Counted from the first letter of the stretch, positions 1-11,364 are shown. The stretch is DNA of 64,000 bases from Cyathus striatus (GCA_025738555.1 JAOVFP010000006.1:6138001-6202000), one strand, 5' to 3'. Made by a program: numbers and translations. Notes: generated by a model not told the origin, from the letters alone.

Positions 1-3000
1 CTCTTGTTCAGGAGGGTACCATTTATTATAAACCCTTCAGATGAACATATATGTTTCGCAAATCCTAGTGGTTTTAAGTTAGATGTAGAAAAAAGTCAAA
101 GATGAAATAAATCACGTTTCAGTAGGTGCTTGTAGTCAAAATCCTGTGTTTCAAAGTGCGAGCCCATCCATAAATTAAAGCCTATCAAGAAACCAAGATG
201 CTGAAAAAGTGGGTCACTTGGAACTAGCTCGCGAACCATACAATGCAAATATAGTGCAGGACGACGCTTAGGCTCCCCATCAGAAGATATGGACAATATG
301 TCGGAAAAATCGAGATCGCTATATTTGTCCAGACATGGCCATATCAGGCCAGATAAGGCCATCAGCCGTTTGGGGGGTCTACATGGCTCAAGAATCAACT
401 AATAGTAGATTATCGCGCTGATTGCTACTGATATGCATTATATTTATTGATACAGCCAATCACCATTGATAGTTGACATCAGTAGGATCGAATTTATCAC
501 ACCTGGCAACTCTGACGAGTGCTGATATGGGTCTGCAAACTAATAAACATTATTACCATTTTTACTAAATATGTTTTTGAGTTTGGAAAGGCATAAAGGA
601 TTAAGTTTAAGCCATATATTTAATTTGAACGTCCTATTGATGCCATAATTTACCATACATCTAGCAGTACAAATTACTAATAAATACTACTCCCACAGGC
701 TATTCTACATTGTGTGCACTAAATAGCTAATCTACACTATTTTCACCTACCATGGACTCTGCTAACTATGTCATTTGTATATAGAAATTTGTACGCACCA
801 GCTCACAATCATGAATACTACATAAGTACCTACCTTTTCATAGCTGGGTGGGAGAAGTTGAAATATGGGGGATGGAAAGGGAATACAATGTGGAAGATAT
901 TGTGAGTGGATGGGCAAGAGCTATGGACAGCTCCCAGTACGGCCTTGAGGTACGATACGAATTGAAAGTGGGGATATACAAAGCAGAATCGAATGTGCAT
1001 TCGCAGAGCGTACAAGCGACAGTTTAAATAGATTTGGTAACAAATGGCCCGTATGTATGGATATTACTGTAAGTAGGTGACAGTAAGAATGTAGCGTGTA
1101 ACGGTAATGAAAAACACATGTTTTGAAAACGCAGGCCCTACAATATGGCTCCGTATTCTTATTGTTTGCCTTTCCATTCAGTTAAGAGTGGGGCGCCTAC
1201 CGTCAACGTCGGGAATTGAAATTCTGTAACTCCATCTCGCAACCAGACTCCAGACTCCAACGAGTCGCTTTCGCACGCTCAAGTTTGGAGTCAATCAGGA
1301 GTGGAATCTGTTGTGAGAGTGGAAAAGTGCTTCTGCCCAGTACTGTAGCTATGATTGAGTACAGAAAGTATCATAAAAATTTACTACTACCATAGCTCTA
1401 GTTATAATTGACCATATTATTATGACTTATGCAAACTTAACTTAAATCTACACAACTTGATACCACACTGACGTGACAACAGGCAAATTTAACGAGAACA
1501 TATTATGAGGGACATAGTACAATCAGCAGTTTATGTGCTAAGTCGGTGCAGCTGACATATACATATCAGGTTAATATCAGGAGTTGATAGCATGTGGTAT
1601 GTGTTTACAGCGCTTGATAAAAGCCAAATAAAAGCTTGATAACTCATCTGATATGACCACTAGAGAAACCTGACCAATACCAATTTGTTCCCATATGGCC
1701 ATCAGCAACGTCAGCACCTTATATGCTAATTTCGATTTTTCCGACATATTGGCCCATGTTGAGCTTCCCCACACGGAAGTATTCTGTAAGCCTGTCGGAC
1801 TTTTTCAATTATCAATGCAGTGTCCAAAAAATTCCCCTGTTTACATGTTGGAAGAATAAGAACGGGTTTGGCATTATAGTCTGCCTGATCATTGTGGCCC
1901 AATGCTATCACCAATATTTCTTGTGCAACATGAACATTTTTAGCTCAAACAGCCTCTGCAACAGCTTGTGCTGTTTCAATACTAAGCCCCATCTTTGTGC
2001 TCTTAAGATAGGAAACATGCTCATGACAGAGTCCAGCAATATCATCTGTCTCCGGAATCCAGCAAAGGCGACCATCACCTGCGATCTCATCCATACACAT
2101 GTTTACTCCGACTCGAGCTACCTTGTTACGCCCTGCCATCAAAACTTCCATATTGTGTCATAAATCATCCATGATTGTGTCACCAGTACTTACACGAAGG
2201 TTGTACTCTGCGTGCCGACTCATTAGAGTTTGCCGTGAAGGAAATGCGAATGGGGAATTATGCAGAGCATGAAGGGCGGCACCACCACCAAGCTCATATA
2301 CTGTCGTTGCAAGGTCAAGCTCAAGTTCTGAAAAACCTTTCGCATTGTAGCTTCCTTCAATAGCATGCTCAACCATCTTCAGCAAACGCTCAATACTCCA
2401 ACTGAAAGATTCTGCATTATGAAATATTCGGTGGAGGGCGGGGACATCTGTGGTACCAACAATTTTGAGAAGTTGGTCCTGGGTGTTTTTGTGTATATGC
2501 ATCCGCTCAAGAGCCTTAACAGCATTGTAAAACTATGAATAGAATGATTGGTTAATACCTCATTAGGGTAGACGTGGAATGTGTACCGTATTACTCACAT
2601 GAAGCCGCTCTCTCTGGTACAAAGTACGCAAATCTTCAATCTTCTGACAGAGTTGCGTATGGCTAAGTGTTTGGTTTTGCAGGTAATGTGAAGGCCGCAT
2701 GGCATGTTGCAAAGTAGCATCTAACTTCTTGAGTACACTAGTGCAGGGAGCACAGGGGCCATCGTTGTTTGAGACTTTGGCACATAGATGAGACCGGACA
2801 TGTAGCATGGAAGTTATTGCGTCGATGTTTAAGATATTATATGGTGGTGGATTGGTGTTAATGATATCATGAAAAGTAAAGGGGTAGGTTGAATAGGGCG
2901 ATCCTAGAGTCCAGTGAAAAGTTTCCCCTGGACACGGGGAAACTGGTGGCTGGGCATGAGGAACGTTTGCGAAACCTGAGCTCAATAATGTCTCAAAACG

Positions 3001-3239
3001 TTCAATAATGCGCCCTAGAGAATATATATAAGTATAATGAAGTTGAAATAAAAGAAACCTTCGTGCGCACCTGCAAATGCTACCCTACAATTCTTACTTT
3101 TCTGATGTTCCTTCATTTGAGACTCTCCGGGGTTGTGGCCGTTGCTTACATAGCACGAACATCGATTACACCAGGATTCCCTGGTTCCTAGACGAGCATC
3201 TCCCTTGCAATGCGGAACATTGTCGATAGCTCCAAACAA
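1..3239 (-). pseudogene. Decayed Agaricomycete repetitive-family gene, cut by a transposon and open at the window edge
   Basis: The minus strand reads as one multi-exon protein running from about 3.24 kb to beyond position 1. The first visible exon has a Cys/His-rich stretch (WCNRCSC, then KEHQKSKNC) that may bind zinc. Later exons carry GTTDVPALHRIF, YELGGGAALHALHNSPFAF, MDEIAGDGRLCW and DGEPKRRPALYL. Exons join through short introns near 3010-3055 and 2545-2600, and a terminal intron near 50-110 restores the frame (KHLLKR to FAKHICSSEGF). Two in-frame TGA codons (about 2157 and 1947) and a 1.45-kb insertion between 300 and 1745 break it. I recognise the pattern as a high-copy family of unknown function in mushroom genomes, probably transposon-linked, but have no domain name. 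The 5' end is uncertain: open minus-strand sequence continues upstream without a convincing ATG. Confidence 0.7.
300..1745. mobile_element. Non-autonomous TIR DNA transposon inserted in a gene
   Basis: Both ends carry the same inverted terminus, GTCGGAAAAATCGA at 300 and its complement ending at 1745, within a looser match of about 29 bp. ATAT flanks both sides (296-299 and 1746-1749). Removing the 1446 bp plus one ATAT rejoins the reading frame of the interrupted gene (HGPI to SISSDGEPK), which is strong evidence for the boundaries. Because ATAT is palindromic, the target duplication could be TA with one more TIR base on each side. No transposase frame lies inside. The superfamily is not determined. 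Confidence 0.85.
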
Positions 3240-3737
3240 ATATGAGAAAACACGATCTTCATGTGCAGAAAACGATGTGATATTGACATTGAAATGATTG
3301 ATTGTATTTACATGTGACGAGGGTCCAGTATGTACACCACTATGTACAGATGTGGGTTGCCATTGTGTAGAAATTGGTGGTGACGATGAATTGCGTCAGA
3401 ACGACGCGTCCTGCAATGCGAGCTCAAAGATAATGGAGTATGATACGGGTAAGGCAAGAGTAACGTCAGCTCAGAACGTGTCAGTGCTGCAAAGGGTTGG
3501 GAAGGGGTTGCCGTCGGAGATTCAATATGGCAGAACCGTACTAGTCTATATTTGGGGGGGGAGGGTACTTCGGGATGTGTTCCGAGATTGGTGGATCTGC
3601 CACCTCTTGTTTAACACGCTAGATCGTCTCCATCCTTCCCTCCCTCCTCCCGTTCCTACCTCCTCCCCTCCCTCCCTCTGTCCTTCTATCAACCAATCAC
3701 ACTCCTCCCCATACACTGCCAAACTGAAAGCTCGGAA

Positions 3738-4415
3738 ATGTCCAAGAAAGCCAAGAAATCCTGCAAGCAGCGCCCAACCCGAGCCAACGAGACCACTTCA
3801 GCACCAATTGACACAATTCTCGCTGCACAAACTACCTTGGATAGAAGGGAGGGGAGCCTAAGTGATAATGGAAGTGGTGAAGGGCGCCTGGGTGCTGTAC
3901 AGGAGCCTTTGGCAGGCAGGTATGTTCAACGAGTCAGATTAGATCAAAGCTCAAACTAACAGTCTTGTGTTGATTCTAGTGACACCGATACAGGCAGTGA
4001 CCGAACTAGACCTAGGATCCGAGCTGAGAGGAGATCGTTAGCTACAAAGGTCTCACAGCTGTTGCCGCTGTTCAAGAAAGCGCACATTAGTCCGTTCGAT
4101 ATGTTTACTGCACTTTTGGATGAAAATTATGAAGAATTTCGAATGTACCGTACAGAATTGTATAAGGATAGTAATAAAAAGTTGGTTACTATCCTCAATA
4201 TCCTTGCCGCGAGCAATTCTGGTCGAGCAAAACTGGCAAAATGGCTCAAGAGTCCTGCAGGTGCTGAGCTTTATGACGATACCATCAAAGAAGAAATGGA
4301 CTCCCTCTGCAACGCTTACAAATTGAAAGGCCTGAGTGAAATTACACCTGAATATATCGAGGATCGCGAATCCGACACCTTTCTTGAAGATGCTCCGTTT
4401 ACAACCCCATACTGA
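3738..4415 (+). CDS. DUF6589-like protein, N-terminal part only (205 aa)
   Basis: Two exons, 3738-3919 and 3980-4415, join through a GTATGT...TTCTAG intron to give 205 residues. The first 60 residues are basic and polar (MSKKAKK start, nuclear-type). The rest is helical with FKKAHISPFDMFTALLDEN, a pattern I associate with the N-terminus of DUF6589-type proteins, a high-copy family of unknown function in Agaricomycetes. Those proteins are usually many hundreds of residues long, so this is a truncated copy. Its last 100 bases overlap, tail to tail, the truncated helicase on the other strand, so the breakpoint between two family members lies here. Family assignment is from memory; splicing is inferred from frame continuity. 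Confidence 0.5.
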
Positions 4416-5712
4416 ATGATCCAATCTATGTCTTGAACATCTAGACCCTAGAAAAAAGATGAGAAAGAGCAAGAAAAAGCAATTGAATCGCACCGTTGAT
4501 GCTGCTTCTGTAGCATGCAGAATTATACATTGGCCATTGGGATTTCGAAAATCATCGTATGTTTCTTTTAAATACTCGTCAGACATTAAACTAAAGTATG
4601 TCTTGACTAATCCTTGTCCTCTAAGTTCTGGAGGCAATTTTTGTTCTTGAAATCTTGCTGCACCAACAGTGCTCTCAACACTATCATGAAAGACAATCCC
4701 CTTTCGTTTTCGTTGGCCACCAGGATTTGAGAGTGAGATATTTTGAATGATGAAATCAAGATTATGGAAGTTGGATGGATGCCCAACGATCTCATGAGTT
4801 GCATAGGCAATATTTGGGCGATTACAATATAATTTGATTGAGCACAAGTGATCATCATCAAGTTGCAGATGTTTCTTAACCATGTTCTTGATATGAGGTG
4901 GCAGAGTTCCAGATAATCCAGCTACAGATACCTCCGGTCCCAGTTTTGTTCGGAGTTCAGAGAGATATCCCCAGGCACGTCGAAATGCTCTACCACCATA
5001 CAGATCTGTGCCTGCTGTATATATATTGTGCACTTCATCGACAAACAAAAACTGTATTCGCTTCGCAAATTTTGGTTTATGCAGTAGCCAGGAAAGTCGT
5101 GGCCAGTGTCCATCATTAACAAAAAATTGTTCAGCTTGAACAATAAGCACAGAGTGTGCACCAGAGGCAATACCCTAGGCAAATACAAGGCTGTTCAGAT
5201 CAACAAAGAAATTATAGAATTACATCTCCAACCTTCCATAGTTTTTCATTGGAGGGTGTTTCATCATTGATAGCTAATGCAGAGATGCTATACTGCCGAA
5301 ATTCAAGAACTTGCATCTCTTGAAGTTTCTTGAGAGGAGAAATGACAATAGAAATGCGATTAGGAAAGAGTAGTGCAGGGAGAATCATACAGAATGTCTT
5401 CCCATAACCAGTCCCAACATCCACCAGAGCATCCTTCTTCGTACAGAGAGCAATAGTAGTCTCCAGTTGAAACATCCATGGTATCTTCTTCGAGTTGGAG
5501 GCAATAAACATAGCTAGAGTAGCCTTAAGCCCAATGAGTTCTTCCCTTTCGTTGTATTTCCCCCAGAAATCAAAAGGAAGAGCTTTGTCCAAGGGTATAT
5601 GCGTGCAGTATAGCTTCCTGGCAACTTCTATACTTTGAAGCGCGACAATACCTGCTACAGTTAGTGTGCTGGTTCCAATGCGGGGCTCAGGTGGGGTTTC
5701 CAAGCCCAGCAT
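4316..5712 (-). pseudogene. RecQ-like DExH helicase truncated after motif V
   Basis: Three minus-strand exons (5712-5233, 5174-4494, 4447-4316) join through introns of 58 and 46 nt to give 430 residues. Motif I is GTGYGKT (residues 100-106) and motif II is VDEVH (about 205-209). LSGTLPP is motif III, KGIVFHDS is in the second RecA-like domain and ATEAASTGLDVQDIDW is motif V. The frame then ends within about 30 residues, so motif VI (the arginine finger) and the C-terminal region are missing and ATP-driven unwinding is not expected. The family belongs to the multicopy, often subtelomeric RecQ-like helicases of basidiomycetes, which usually run to motif VI and beyond. A longer start at 5847 is open but would add a hydrophobic, unconserved-looking leader. 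Its 3' end overlaps the DUF6589-like gene. Confidence 0.75.
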
Positions 5713-6107
5713 GGTTGCAGTGTAGATATACAATAAGGGGAATGCGAAAGGGACACAGAGGAACAGCTGTATATTGTGAATGACGGAGGAAAATGAGTGT
5801 GTCGAAGACATGTCAAAGCGCGTAAGGAATGCTAGTTTCAAACTCAACCAGTTTGACCGGACCGTCTATCGACGAGATAGCCCCACGCAAGTCAGCTGAC
5901 ACTAGCGTGATCTCGGCCATAGATGGTTCGGCCTACCGGACTACTCGACAACACAGAAAAGAACTTGTCGAGAGTCCTTAGGGTGGGTGTCCACATATGG
6001 AGATACTGTGAGACAAGCTTTGTTGAGACTAAGTGGGAATAATGTTAACCAATCAAACGAGTTAACAGCAGTGGTGAGGCGCTGGCAACTGAGTGAAAGC
6101 GCCAATA
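5713..6107. other. Intergenic spacer upstream of the helicase
   Basis: No convincing gene. A 68-codon plus frame at 5987-6193 runs into the small TIR element that starts at 6108 and is therefore probably spurious. Confidence 0.4.
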
Positions 6108-6486
6108 CTGTACGAATCCGATCAATTAGGCATGCCTTTGAGTGCGTGACAGGCCCAAACCACAAAGTGATTTCGGCACACGAGAATTTGTAGTGTGACA
6201 TGCCAGAATTTTCGGCATTTTCGTTACTCAAGCTAGCCAATAAGCCCAAATTAGTGCATATATTTAGCTTTCAAAAGTACAGAACACTATCGTTTAGCAA
6301 GAATTAGCTTTTGGAGAAGAAAAAATAGTCATTACACTGAAAATTTTTAGGTATTACGCCAGCGCCTAAATATGTCACGGTCTAACCTTTCGGCATTTTC
6401 ATTTGTGACGCGTGACATGGCCCAAATTTCGGCGTGGCAGAATGGGTGCATGACGCGTGACTGCCCAATTGATATGATTCGTACAG
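6108..6486. mobile_element. Small Tc1/mariner-type MITE (379 bp)
   Basis: The ends are inverted copies of CTGTACGAATCnnATCAATT and are flanked by TA on each side (6106-6107, 6487-6488). A TA duplication with short TIRs and no coding capacity fits a Tc1/mariner-type MITE. The inverted match continues loosely inward (GGCCCAAA and GTGACGCGTGA blocks). Confidence 0.65.
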
Positions 6487-6687
6487 TATCACCATGCCAA
6501 GGAATGGGTTTTCATTGCAAAAAAACTCTCGATGACAAAGTAAAGTAAGGGAAAGAGAATGGTTTGGAGTTCAAGTTACCAACTTGCATTAGGCCAATAG
6601 AGGAGTGGGAGCGCTTAACTGCATGGGCTGTGAAGACAAAGCGCCTTTCAGGTGCCACTTCACGGGCAGCTGACATAACAATCGGTC

Positions 6688-6828
6688 GAGGTCTCTCTAC
6701 TAGAGCGGTACGCAATTGGAATAGATTATGTCTCGTGATATTTATCTCACATTCCGCTTTAGGCCGTTCGAGATTTGAACTTTAATTCAGTGAGACCATA
6801 AGGTCTGGCATAAAACATATACAAATAG
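6688..6828 (+). repeat. Left arm of a 120-140 bp inverted repeat (MITE copy plus flank)
   Basis: The segment starting GAGGTCTCTCTACTAGAGCG is repeated almost perfectly, inverted, at 7507-7663. The inverted identity also covers about 20 bp of neighbouring sequence (CATAAAACATATACAAATA). The pair brackets the DUF6589-like fragment. Confidence 0.8.
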
Positions 6829-6957
6829 GAGGGTCAAGCTGACCGCCACAAGAGTCACCAACTTCTGAGTTTAAACTTTCCGTGAGTAAGCATCAAAAGT
6901 GTCGACAATGGTTATCCTGTCGATAAGACAATCTTTCATGTTTGTCTGGATTCTGCG

Positions 6958-7551
6958 GTGGCCATGAATGAAGCTGTTGTCACCGAATTCTACGCTATTT
7001 TATCTCGCTACAATACTACACTCTCAGATTTCCTCTTATTCCTTATCTCCAACCCTCAGTTTGAAAGCAAGTTGCTGAACCTTCGAGTAAATGCAAATAT
7101 CATAGTGTCAACACTTGTTTCTACCACTGACTTGGTAGATCTGGAATGGATTCATATGCGGGCTCAAAATAAACGTAGAGACGAGGTTAAGAATCTTCTT
7201 CTAAATGGAGAGGAGTGGCAGATTGGTGCCATGAATTTAACAGCAAAACAAGTTCAGGAATTTGGATTGAAAAGATGATAATTAAGTTTGCAGCTGAAGC
7301 TCGAATGTTGTGGGTTTTACTGGATAATATTCTCTCTGCAGGAGGTCAAGTCATGAATGAAGATCCAGAATGAGGCAGCTATGCGTCGACACAACCATGA
7401 TTTCATGCTAAGCGACAACCCCATAGAATCTTTTTTTAGATGCCCCTGGATGAAGCATTTCAATCTCAGAACGAAATTCGGCGCATCGGCCATCATGTGG
7501 CTATGTTATTTGTATATGTTTTATGCCAGACCTTATGGGAGGTCTCACTGA
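6958..7551 (+). pseudogene. DUF6589-like N-terminal fragment, frameshifted
   Basis: The frame from 6958 gives a helical stretch (TLSDFLLFLISNPQF, then EWQIGAMNLTAKQVQEF) that I match to the N-terminal region of DUF6589-type proteins. At about 7276 the reading must shift one frame (IIKFAAEARMLWVLLDN) and shift again near 7370 to read WMKHFNLRTKFGASAIMWL, so it is not translatable as one protein. The last frame runs into the 138-bp TIR element at 7526. Only about 200 of many hundreds of residues remain. It may derive from the same gene type as the fragment at 3738-4415. Function is unknown. Confidence 0.5.
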
Positions 7552-7663
7552 ATTAAAGTTCAAATCTCGAACGGCCTAAAGCGGAATGTGAGATAAATAT
7601 CACGAGACATAATCTATTCCAATTGCGTACCGCTCTAGTAGAGAGACCTCCCATAAGGTCTGG
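7526..7663 (-). mobile_element. MITE with about 24-bp TIRs (138 bp)
   Basis: This starts with CCAGACCTTATGGGAGGTCT and ends with the exact complement, giving TIRs of about 24 bp with one mismatch. It is the inverted partner of 6688-6808, where the outer left end is degenerate. It truncates the DUF6589-like reading frame. Confidence 0.75.
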
Positions 7664-7755
7664 GAAGGAGACTGGTTACCCAGTGGGACTGACTATACTT
7701 AACAAGTACTTATATGGTAATGAGATGCACGAGTTCCAACATACGTCGATGAATT

Positions 7756-7814
7756 GAAAATAGCAGACATGCGTGGTAAGATTCCTACCACCATGACGCA
7801 TGTCTGCTATTTTC
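7756..7814. repeat. Perfect 19-bp hairpin upstream of the first NACHT copy
   Basis: GAAAATAGCAGACATGCGT at 7756-7774 is followed after 21 nt by its complement at 7796-7814. A single arm-like sequence (GTCTGCTATTTTT or GTCCGCTATTTTT) occurs at the same place upstream of the NACHT copies at 28.3 and 35.2 kb. Confidence 0.8.
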
Positions 7815-7913
7815 ATGCAACCGATAAGGTCAGATCCATAGCCCTATAACTTGGATGCTTATCTTCGATCTACATCACCAATGCCCCAACAACATAGTCA
7901 GTCATAACGTGCA

Positions 7914-10389
7914 ATGGATGACTCCGCATACGGTGGTAGAACCGGTCCTTTCCATGGGGCTAGTCAGTTTACTATTCAACAAGCGTACATGGTGGAGAAT
8001 TCGCATACCATCAATGCGATAGGTATCGGAAGAATGGAAGGTGCACATCTGTGACAATACATGAATTTCATAGACTGATTATTGAAGACGATAATAGATA
8101 TACTGGTCACCTTGCAGAAGCAAATTGCACATAGTGCTATGCATAATTCCGGTGAACGTTATGATGTCCCAAAGTGCCACCCAGGAACTAGAGAAAAAGT
8201 CCTGGATGAGATTACTTCCTGGATCAATCACCCAAACCAAGAACCACGAGCTATGTGGCTATATGGCCCAGCGGGTGCAGGGAAATCTGTGATTGCACAA
8301 ACCATAGCTATTCGATGCATGGAGGAGGACAAACTTGCTGCATCCTTCATCTTCTCTTGTCACAATTCCGATAGGAATACTTGCCAGTCACTTGTCGCCA
8401 CTATTGTATACCAACTTGCCTTATATGTGACAGACGTTAAGAAGCACCTCGCAGATGCTCTGCGGAATAACGGACCAGCTATTTGGAGCATGTCGCTAGA
8501 ATGGCAGATCCAAAAGCTGATAATTGAACCGCTTATGGAGGTAGTCCGTAAATATCCGACCACAACGAGAAAATGTGTTATAATTGATGGACTTGACGAG
8601 TGTGTGGAATACAACATGCAGGAAGAAGTTGTTAGGTGTTTCACAAGGGCATCATCTCGAGATCTTCTCTCTGTTCTCATCGTCAGTCGACTGGACCTTT
8701 ATATTCGACAGAAATTTAAACGAGCACCTACTGGCTCCTTTATGCCGTTTAACCTCAACGAGAAGTATGATCCAGAGAAAGATATCGACTGGTATCTTAG
8801 GGACAAGCTTAGCCAAATCAAGTTGCATCATCCATTACGCCACGGACTGGATTCCAATTGGCCATCTAATAGGCAACTTGAACAGATTGTGAACAGATCA
8901 TCTAAGCAATTTATCTATGCCACAACTGTTTTACGATTTGTTGAAAATCCACGATCCAATCCGAGGAAGTCCCTTGAAAGGGTCACCAATATAAATTCTA
9001 TTGGGACCGACAACCCATTTTCCGAACTGGACAATCTCTACTTGTCTGTTCTCCATGATGCCATGAAGTGTATCGAAAATTGTTATTAATATTTGAGGCC
9101 CTTCTATTCTTTCGGGGGGTCAAAGTACCTCAGCTTTTGGATGATTTTCTACATATGGAGGGGGATATTATGGCGATTCTAATTGATGTTCACTCGATCT
9201 TGAAAATTCCAGAAAACCCTGCTCAGAACGAAGTGACATTTTATCATGCGTCATTCACCGACTTTCTGCGAGACTCACGCCGTTTGGGAAAGTTTTTATA
9301 GATGAAGCACTGGCACATCTTCATTTAAGCGAATATTGTGTAAAATGCTTGAAAGAATACCTCGGCGATAGTAATTTGAGGGGCGAATGCCCAAGGACAT
9401 TTGATCCTTCCATTACTTTAATAGGAGCTTGCTTTTAAATCCTCAGATGTTCAGCGAAGATAATTACATGGCTAAGGACGGCATTGCTATTGTATGCAGA
9501 GCAACTATCAAATCAAGATATGCCAAATGTCGAAGACAAGACCCACCCATAGAGACCTGACATATTATGCACATAACCAAGCCATCGACACAGGCTTTGC
9601 CTGTATACCACCGGGGTTCACACCTGCACCATAGGGTCCCTCTTATACTTACCTCCTGGTGCTCCCCCTGTGGGGGTAGTATCCCCGAGTTCACATCACA
9701 CCCGCTGCTGGTCCTTCTCTCTCATATGATACATTTACTATACAATTACTTTACGCTCCAGTAGGTAGTAACTGCTCCCAGGCAGTCGTAGCACTGTCGT
9801 GACATATGGCCTGCCACAACCGACAATAAACTATGGATTTTTTTTTTTAAAAAAAAAAAGATATGCCAAGATTGGGTTTAAAATTCAACTTTCTGGGTGT
9901 TTGATATCAGGCTTCATTTGTGGCAGGAGTATCTATCCAAAATCTAATCAAGAAGTAAAATTTTCAGTAGATAACCGCACTTTCGAAGCAATGGATCGTC
10001 ATTTCCGGGATTCTCGGTTTTTCGCTATAGGAATGCCAGTGTATTCTGACCAGGGAGCAGGACCGTGGAACTGTCTTACTATCAAAGATAATGCCGGTCT
10101 AAAAGTCATTCAAGCTCAAGTATTCACTTCACTATTGGAAATTGATCGAGATAGTATTGATCTTGATGTGAGAAGGTATCTTGATAACAGTGACTACACC
10201 ATTTACATCAGGCTCATTCAAATGTCATTTAAACCATATTGGATAGACTGGCCAGAGCGTATTAATGTTCTTAGGCTCTTGCTGGAGTGGCTTACACAAA
10301 CACCTGAACTGTACGATAGTCCTTATTATTTTATTGGATTACATCTAATAAATGGAATCTGGATTTTAACAGAAAAATTCCTATTGTGA
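7914..10389 (+). pseudogene. NACHT NTPase (NLR-like) pseudogene, copy 1
   Basis: Exon 1 (7914-8040) and a 57-nt intron lead into a frame matching the intact copy at 28.3 kb throughout. It keeps the P-loop GPAGAGKS and the Walker B/NACHT core VIIDGLDEC, both closer to the usual consensus than the intact copy. It is broken by a 10-bp deletion near 9062 (ORF stops at 9089), a 1-bp deletion near 9295, a short deletion near 9413 and a 331-bp SINE-like insertion at 9527-9857, after which the C-terminal frame resumes (9860-10389). NACHT proteins are STAND-class NTPases; in fungi many are NLR-like receptors for non-self recognition. No WD40, ankyrin or TPR repeats follow the NTPase. The gene must have been functional at the NTPase level before the frameshifts. 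Confidence 0.9.
9527..9857 (+). mobile_element. SINE-like retroposon, copy 1
   Basis: It is inserted in the NACHT copy with a 12-bp target duplication, AAGATATGCCAA, at 9515-9526 and 9858-9869. The 3' end CGACAATAAACTATGGATT is followed by T and A runs. It contains a B-box-like GGGGTTCACACC at about 9613-9624. It has no coding frame. A second copy on the other strand at 45404-45768 confirms the family and extends further 5', so this copy may be 5'-truncated or rearranged. Confidence 0.85.
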
Positions 10390-11150
10390 ATTTATATGTG
10401 GCTCTACAGTTTATTTTAGCAAAAGAGGTAGTATCTGAAGATGGGATGTTGAATGATGTGAAATCTTTGACTCGACGTGTGGAAACTCTTCTTAATCGAG
10501 AACTGGAACTCGGAAATTGAAACTGAGATGGGATAAATTTGGGGCACTCAGGACAGATTTGTAGTTGAAACGTCGACTTGATGAGGAGGAGATAGAATAC
10601 TTTCTGACATCTGCAGAGGATAAGACGGGGATATAGCATTGATAGCCGTTTCGGTACCTTATTTCGAGCAATGGTGTAGTTCTGATAGTCAAACATGTTT
10701 TAAGTTTGACGAGGATGGTTATTTATGGAATCTATGTTCACCCAGCTAAAACTGTTTCAGCCCGTGAGCAGTGTTCGCAGACGTTTTGAATAGATGCTTT
10801 TGACGAAGCTGCATGTTTATGAAATGTACATTTACACAGCTAGAAAAGGTCTGACTCAGCTAAGAATGTAACACTTGTTCTGAAGCTTCGTTCTGAAGAC
10901 AAGTAAGTAATTGAGGAGTTCTTTGTGTGGTCTATTTTGTGTGAGATTGGATTGTGATGTAAGTAGATGGATGACAGGAAAGAATAGCTTGGTGCTTTAG
11001 TATGTCATTTAACAGGTCCTCGTATGTAGAGTGAAGGCTGTCTTACATTCGTGAAATCTACGGTATTCTGGTGAAAGTGAAACGACAAAACAAGGTGGTG
11101 TTTTTAAATACACGTGCATGATTAAGACCAGTTTTTTTCTAACTTTTTAG
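10390..11150 (+). repeat. 3' flank co-duplicated with NACHT
   Basis: This non-coding stretch aligns with the sequence after the intact NACHT gene (30418-31130), ending in both at GATTAAGACCAGTTTTTTTC. It may hold 3' UTR sequence. A diverged part recurs after the NACHT 3' fragment at 47.9-48.5 kb. Confidence 0.8.
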
Positions 11151-11364
11151 CTTGGAGTTTGGAAGGATTTGAGATATATTACTATATGGTATGTGGGAAA
11201 AATCGAAACCAGCTGATATGGTGCTTGTGCTTCTGACGGAGTTATAACTCCTTATAATATTCCGCAGGTATCCTTATCAGCATGCTTGTCAATGAGTATA
11301 TGTACTTGTACAATATATCAATACTTATAATTCATGGCGTTGCTACCTATCATTACTTATTACA

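Noticed and set aside
3298..3861. 187-codon plus frame upstream of the DUF6589-like gene
   Set aside because: It is antisense to the 5' part of the minus-strand family gene and ends in Pro/Ser low complexity that overlaps the better supported start at 3738.
4316..5847. Window as a chromosome end because of the RecQ-like helicase
   Set aside because: No telomeric repeat is present and the helicase is truncated; such relics also occur internally. Position must come from the assembly.
9611..9640. tRNA gene suggested by a GGTTCACACC sequence
   Set aside because: No cloverleaf or A-box at tRNA spacing could be read; the sequence recurs in the second SINE copy and is part of that retroposon.
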